Made by a program: the position numbers and the translations under genes | The notes under the pieces: model-generated | The model's database searches: none | The model's input: only the letters and a program-made list of their open reading frames with translations | Told to the model about the DNA's origin: nothing | DNA from: Desulfohalobiaceae bacterium | Lineage (GTDB): Bacteria > Desulfobacterota > Desulfovibrionia > Desulfovibrionales > Desulfothermaceae | Direction of reading: 5' to 3' | Assembly (NCBI GenBank): GCA_021737525.1 | Contig: JAIPDU010000081.1 | Coordinates: 1-7,190 of the forward strand | Length of the DNA stretch: 7,190 nucleotides | Shown: piece by piece, positions 5,700 through 7,190 of the stretch | Numbering within the stretch: the stretch's first letter is position 1 | Layout of the letters: each line of letters starts with the position of its first letter

Positions 5700-5734
5700 A
5701 CAGGGCGCCCCCAATCTTCCAATTAAGGTGAGTT

Positions 5735-7190
5735 ATGACTTCCGATGAAGCTGCCGGAACCAATCAGCGGGAGAAAACCAAGCGGACCTTCCGCATCAAG
5801 GGGATGCACTGCGCCGCCTGCTCCAGCCGGGTGGAAAAGGCGGTCTCCGGCCTGACCGGCGTCAGGGAGGCGTCGGTGAACCTGGCCTCGGAGAAGATGA
5901 GCGTGGACTATGACCCGCAGAGCCTGGATGAGGAGGAGATCGCCAGCACCGTGAGCCAGGCGGGATACGAGGCCGAACAGGAGCCCGAAGAGGATTCCCG
6001 GGAGGTCCGCGTGGATCTGGCTATCAAGGGCATGCACTGTGCCTCTTGCTCCAGCCGCGTGGAGCGGGCCCTGTCCGGCCTGGACGGGGTGCGCGAGGCC
6101 AGCGTGAACCTGGCCTCGGAGAGGGCGCGGGTCGAGTACGATCCCTCGCAGATGGACTCTGCCACCCTGATCCAGACCGTGGGCCGGGCAGGGTACGAGG
6201 CGTACGTGCTGGAGAGCGAGGCCCAGGAAGGCGCGGCCCCCGACGTGCAGGACCGCGAGATGCAGGAGCGGGTGGCGGACCTCAAACGCCGCCTCTATCT
6301 CTATCTGTTCCTGGCCGTGCCCCTGTTCGTGCTGTCCATGGGCGAGATGCTGGGTATGCCCCTGCCCCGGGCGCTGGCCCCGGAGACCTCGCCCCTGGCC
6401 TTCGGCGGGGTGCAGTTCCTGCTCACCGCGCCCATCATCTGGCTGGGCCGGTTCTTCTACACCCAGGGCATGCCCCCGCTCTTCCGCATGGCTCCGAACA
6501 TGGACACCCTGATCGCCGTGGGCACGGGCGCGGCCTTTCTCTACAGCACCTGGAACCTGGGCGAGATCATTGCGGGCCACTTTCCCGTGGAGCGGGCCGG
6601 GGACCTCTATTTCGACTCCGCGGCAATCATCATCGTGCTCATTACTCTTGGCCGCTACTTCGAGAACCGCTCCAAGGCCCGGACCACGGACGCCGTGCGG
6701 CAGCTGATGCAGCTTCGGCCGGAAACCGCCACCCTCGTCCGCGACGGGGAAGAGGTAACAGTTCCCGTGGCGGAGATCGCTCCCGGGGATCTGATTCAAG
6801 TGCGGCCCGGAGAGCGGATTCCCGTGGACGGCAGCGTATCCGAGGGCAACAGCAGCATCGACGAATCCATGCTCACCGGGGAAAGCCTGCCGGTTTCCAA
6901 GGCTGCCGGGGACTGGGTCTACGGCGGGACTTACAATCAGCACGGCGCCTTCCGTCTGCGGGCGGAGAAAGTGGGGGGAGAGACCGCCCTCTCCCGCATC
7001 ATCCGCCTAGTCCAGGAAGCCCAGGGCTCCAAGGCCCCCATCGCCAACCTTGCGGACCGGGTGAGCCTCTACTTCGTGCCCGCTGTGATCGGGATCGCCT
7101 TTTTGGCCGGCTCGGCCTGGCTCCTGCTGGCCGGGGCGGAGTTCTCCTTCTCCCTGCGCATCTTCGTGGCGGTCATGGTCATCGCCTGCC
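5735..7190 (+). CDS. copA: CopA-type Cu(I)-exporting P-type ATPase, 3' end beyond window
   Basis: The visible 485 residues are the N-terminal part of a P1B-type ATPase, usually about 800 residues long, which pumps Cu(I) out across the inner membrane. Two HMA domains come first, with GMHCAAC (Cys26, Cys29) and GMHCASC (Cys102, Cys105). Membrane helices follow near 187-206, 223-242, 255-275 (with NMDTLIAVGTG) and 292-308 (YFDSAAIIIVLITLGRYFE). The actuator domain carries TGES at 381-384. Another helix spans about 446-470, and the last helix ends at MVIAC, the first Cys of the expected CPC copper site. The frame is intact up to the edge. The DKTGT phosphorylation loop is outside the window. The NMD and YFDSAA motifs fit copper rather than zinc/cadmium pumps. 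The start at 5735 has an AAGGTGAG ribosome site. It lies 98 bp after the zraP-like gene, across a terminator, so it relies on read-through or its own promoter. Confidence 0.95.
   Translation, partial: MTSDEAAGTNQREKTKRTFRIKGMHCAACSSRVEKAVSGLTGVREASVNLASEKMSVDYDPQSLDEEEIASTVSQAGYEAEQEPEEDSREVRVDLAIKGMHCASCSSRVERALSGLDGVREASVNLASERARVEYDPSQMDSATLIQTVGRAGYEAYVLESEAQEGAAPDVQDREMQERVADLKRRLYLYLFLAVPLFVLSMGEMLGMPLPRALAPETSPLAFGGVQFLLTAPIIWLGRFFYTQGMPPLFRMAPNMDTLIAVGTGAAFLYSTWNLGEIIAGHFPVERAGDLYFDSAAIIIVLITLGRYFENRSKARTTDAVRQLMQLRPETATLVRDGEEVTVPVAEIAPGDLIQVRPGERIPVDGSVSEGNSSIDESMLTGESLPVSKAAGDWVYGGTYNQHGAFRLRAEKVGGETALSRIIRLVQEAQGSKAPIANLADRVSLYFVPAVIGIAFLAGSAWLLLAGAEFSFSLRIFVAVMVIAC

Noticed and set aside
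5013..5714. Minus-strand His-rich 233-residue frame opposite the ZraP-like gene.
   Set aside because: CAT-rich codons are the complement of the ATGATG methionine repeats. The plus-strand protein has a signal peptide, ribosome site and family core.
5697..5726. Sigma-70 promoter for copA using TTGACA at 5697-5702.
   Set aside because: The -35 is perfect, but the hexamer at the right spacing (CAATTA/AATTAA) is a very poor -10 box, and the TTGACA partly comes from the terminator T-tract.
5723..6943. Long minus-strand open frame opposite copA.
   Set aside because: Shadow of GC-rich codon use. The plus strand encodes clear ATPase motifs.

Overview
The window looks like part of a chromosome from a GC-rich Gram-negative bacterium. 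Two features suggest a deltaproteobacterium (Desulfobacterota), possibly near the Desulfovibrionales: a sigma-54-type metal-stress system, and intergenic gaps filled with short degenerate repeats. This placement is an inference from gene content and style, and no taxonomic marker was read.

Layout. Positions 1-47 hold the 5' part of a minus-strand tRNA-Arg (anticodon ACG), cut by the window edge. Next, on the minus strand, is a small alpha/beta hydrolase (140-907). A repeat-filled gap (908-1061) follows, then a two-gene minus-strand operon. Its histidine kinase (2392-4245) is transcribed first, and its 3' end overlaps the start of a sigma-54-dependent response regulator (1062-2420). The pair closely resembles ZraS/ZraR. 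A 306-bp divergent control region (4246-4551) carries a 14-bp perfect palindrome, a strong -24/-12 (sigma-54) promoter match and a leader hairpin. To its right, on the plus strand, are a 69-residue CopZ-like copper chaperone (4552-4761), a ZraP/Spy-like secreted protein with a methionine-rich tail (5040-5636), a rho-independent terminator (5657-5699), and the first 485 codons of a CopA-type copper P-type ATPase (5735 to the window end).

How it may work together. The kinase would sense metal or envelope stress in the periplasm and phosphorylate the regulator. The regulator could bind upstream of the -24/-12 promoter, possibly at the palindrome, and switch on copZ and zraP, perhaps also copA. 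CopZ would carry Cu(I) in the cytosol, CopA would pump it out, and the methionine-rich ZraP-like protein would buffer metal or protect proteins in the periplasm. The architecture is that of the enterobacterial zinc-responsive zraP/zraSR locus, but the target genes are copper genes. The metal-ligand chemistry of both the sensor loop and the ZraP-like protein is Met/Cys rather than His. The most interesting reading of the window is therefore a Zra-type system repurposed for copper.
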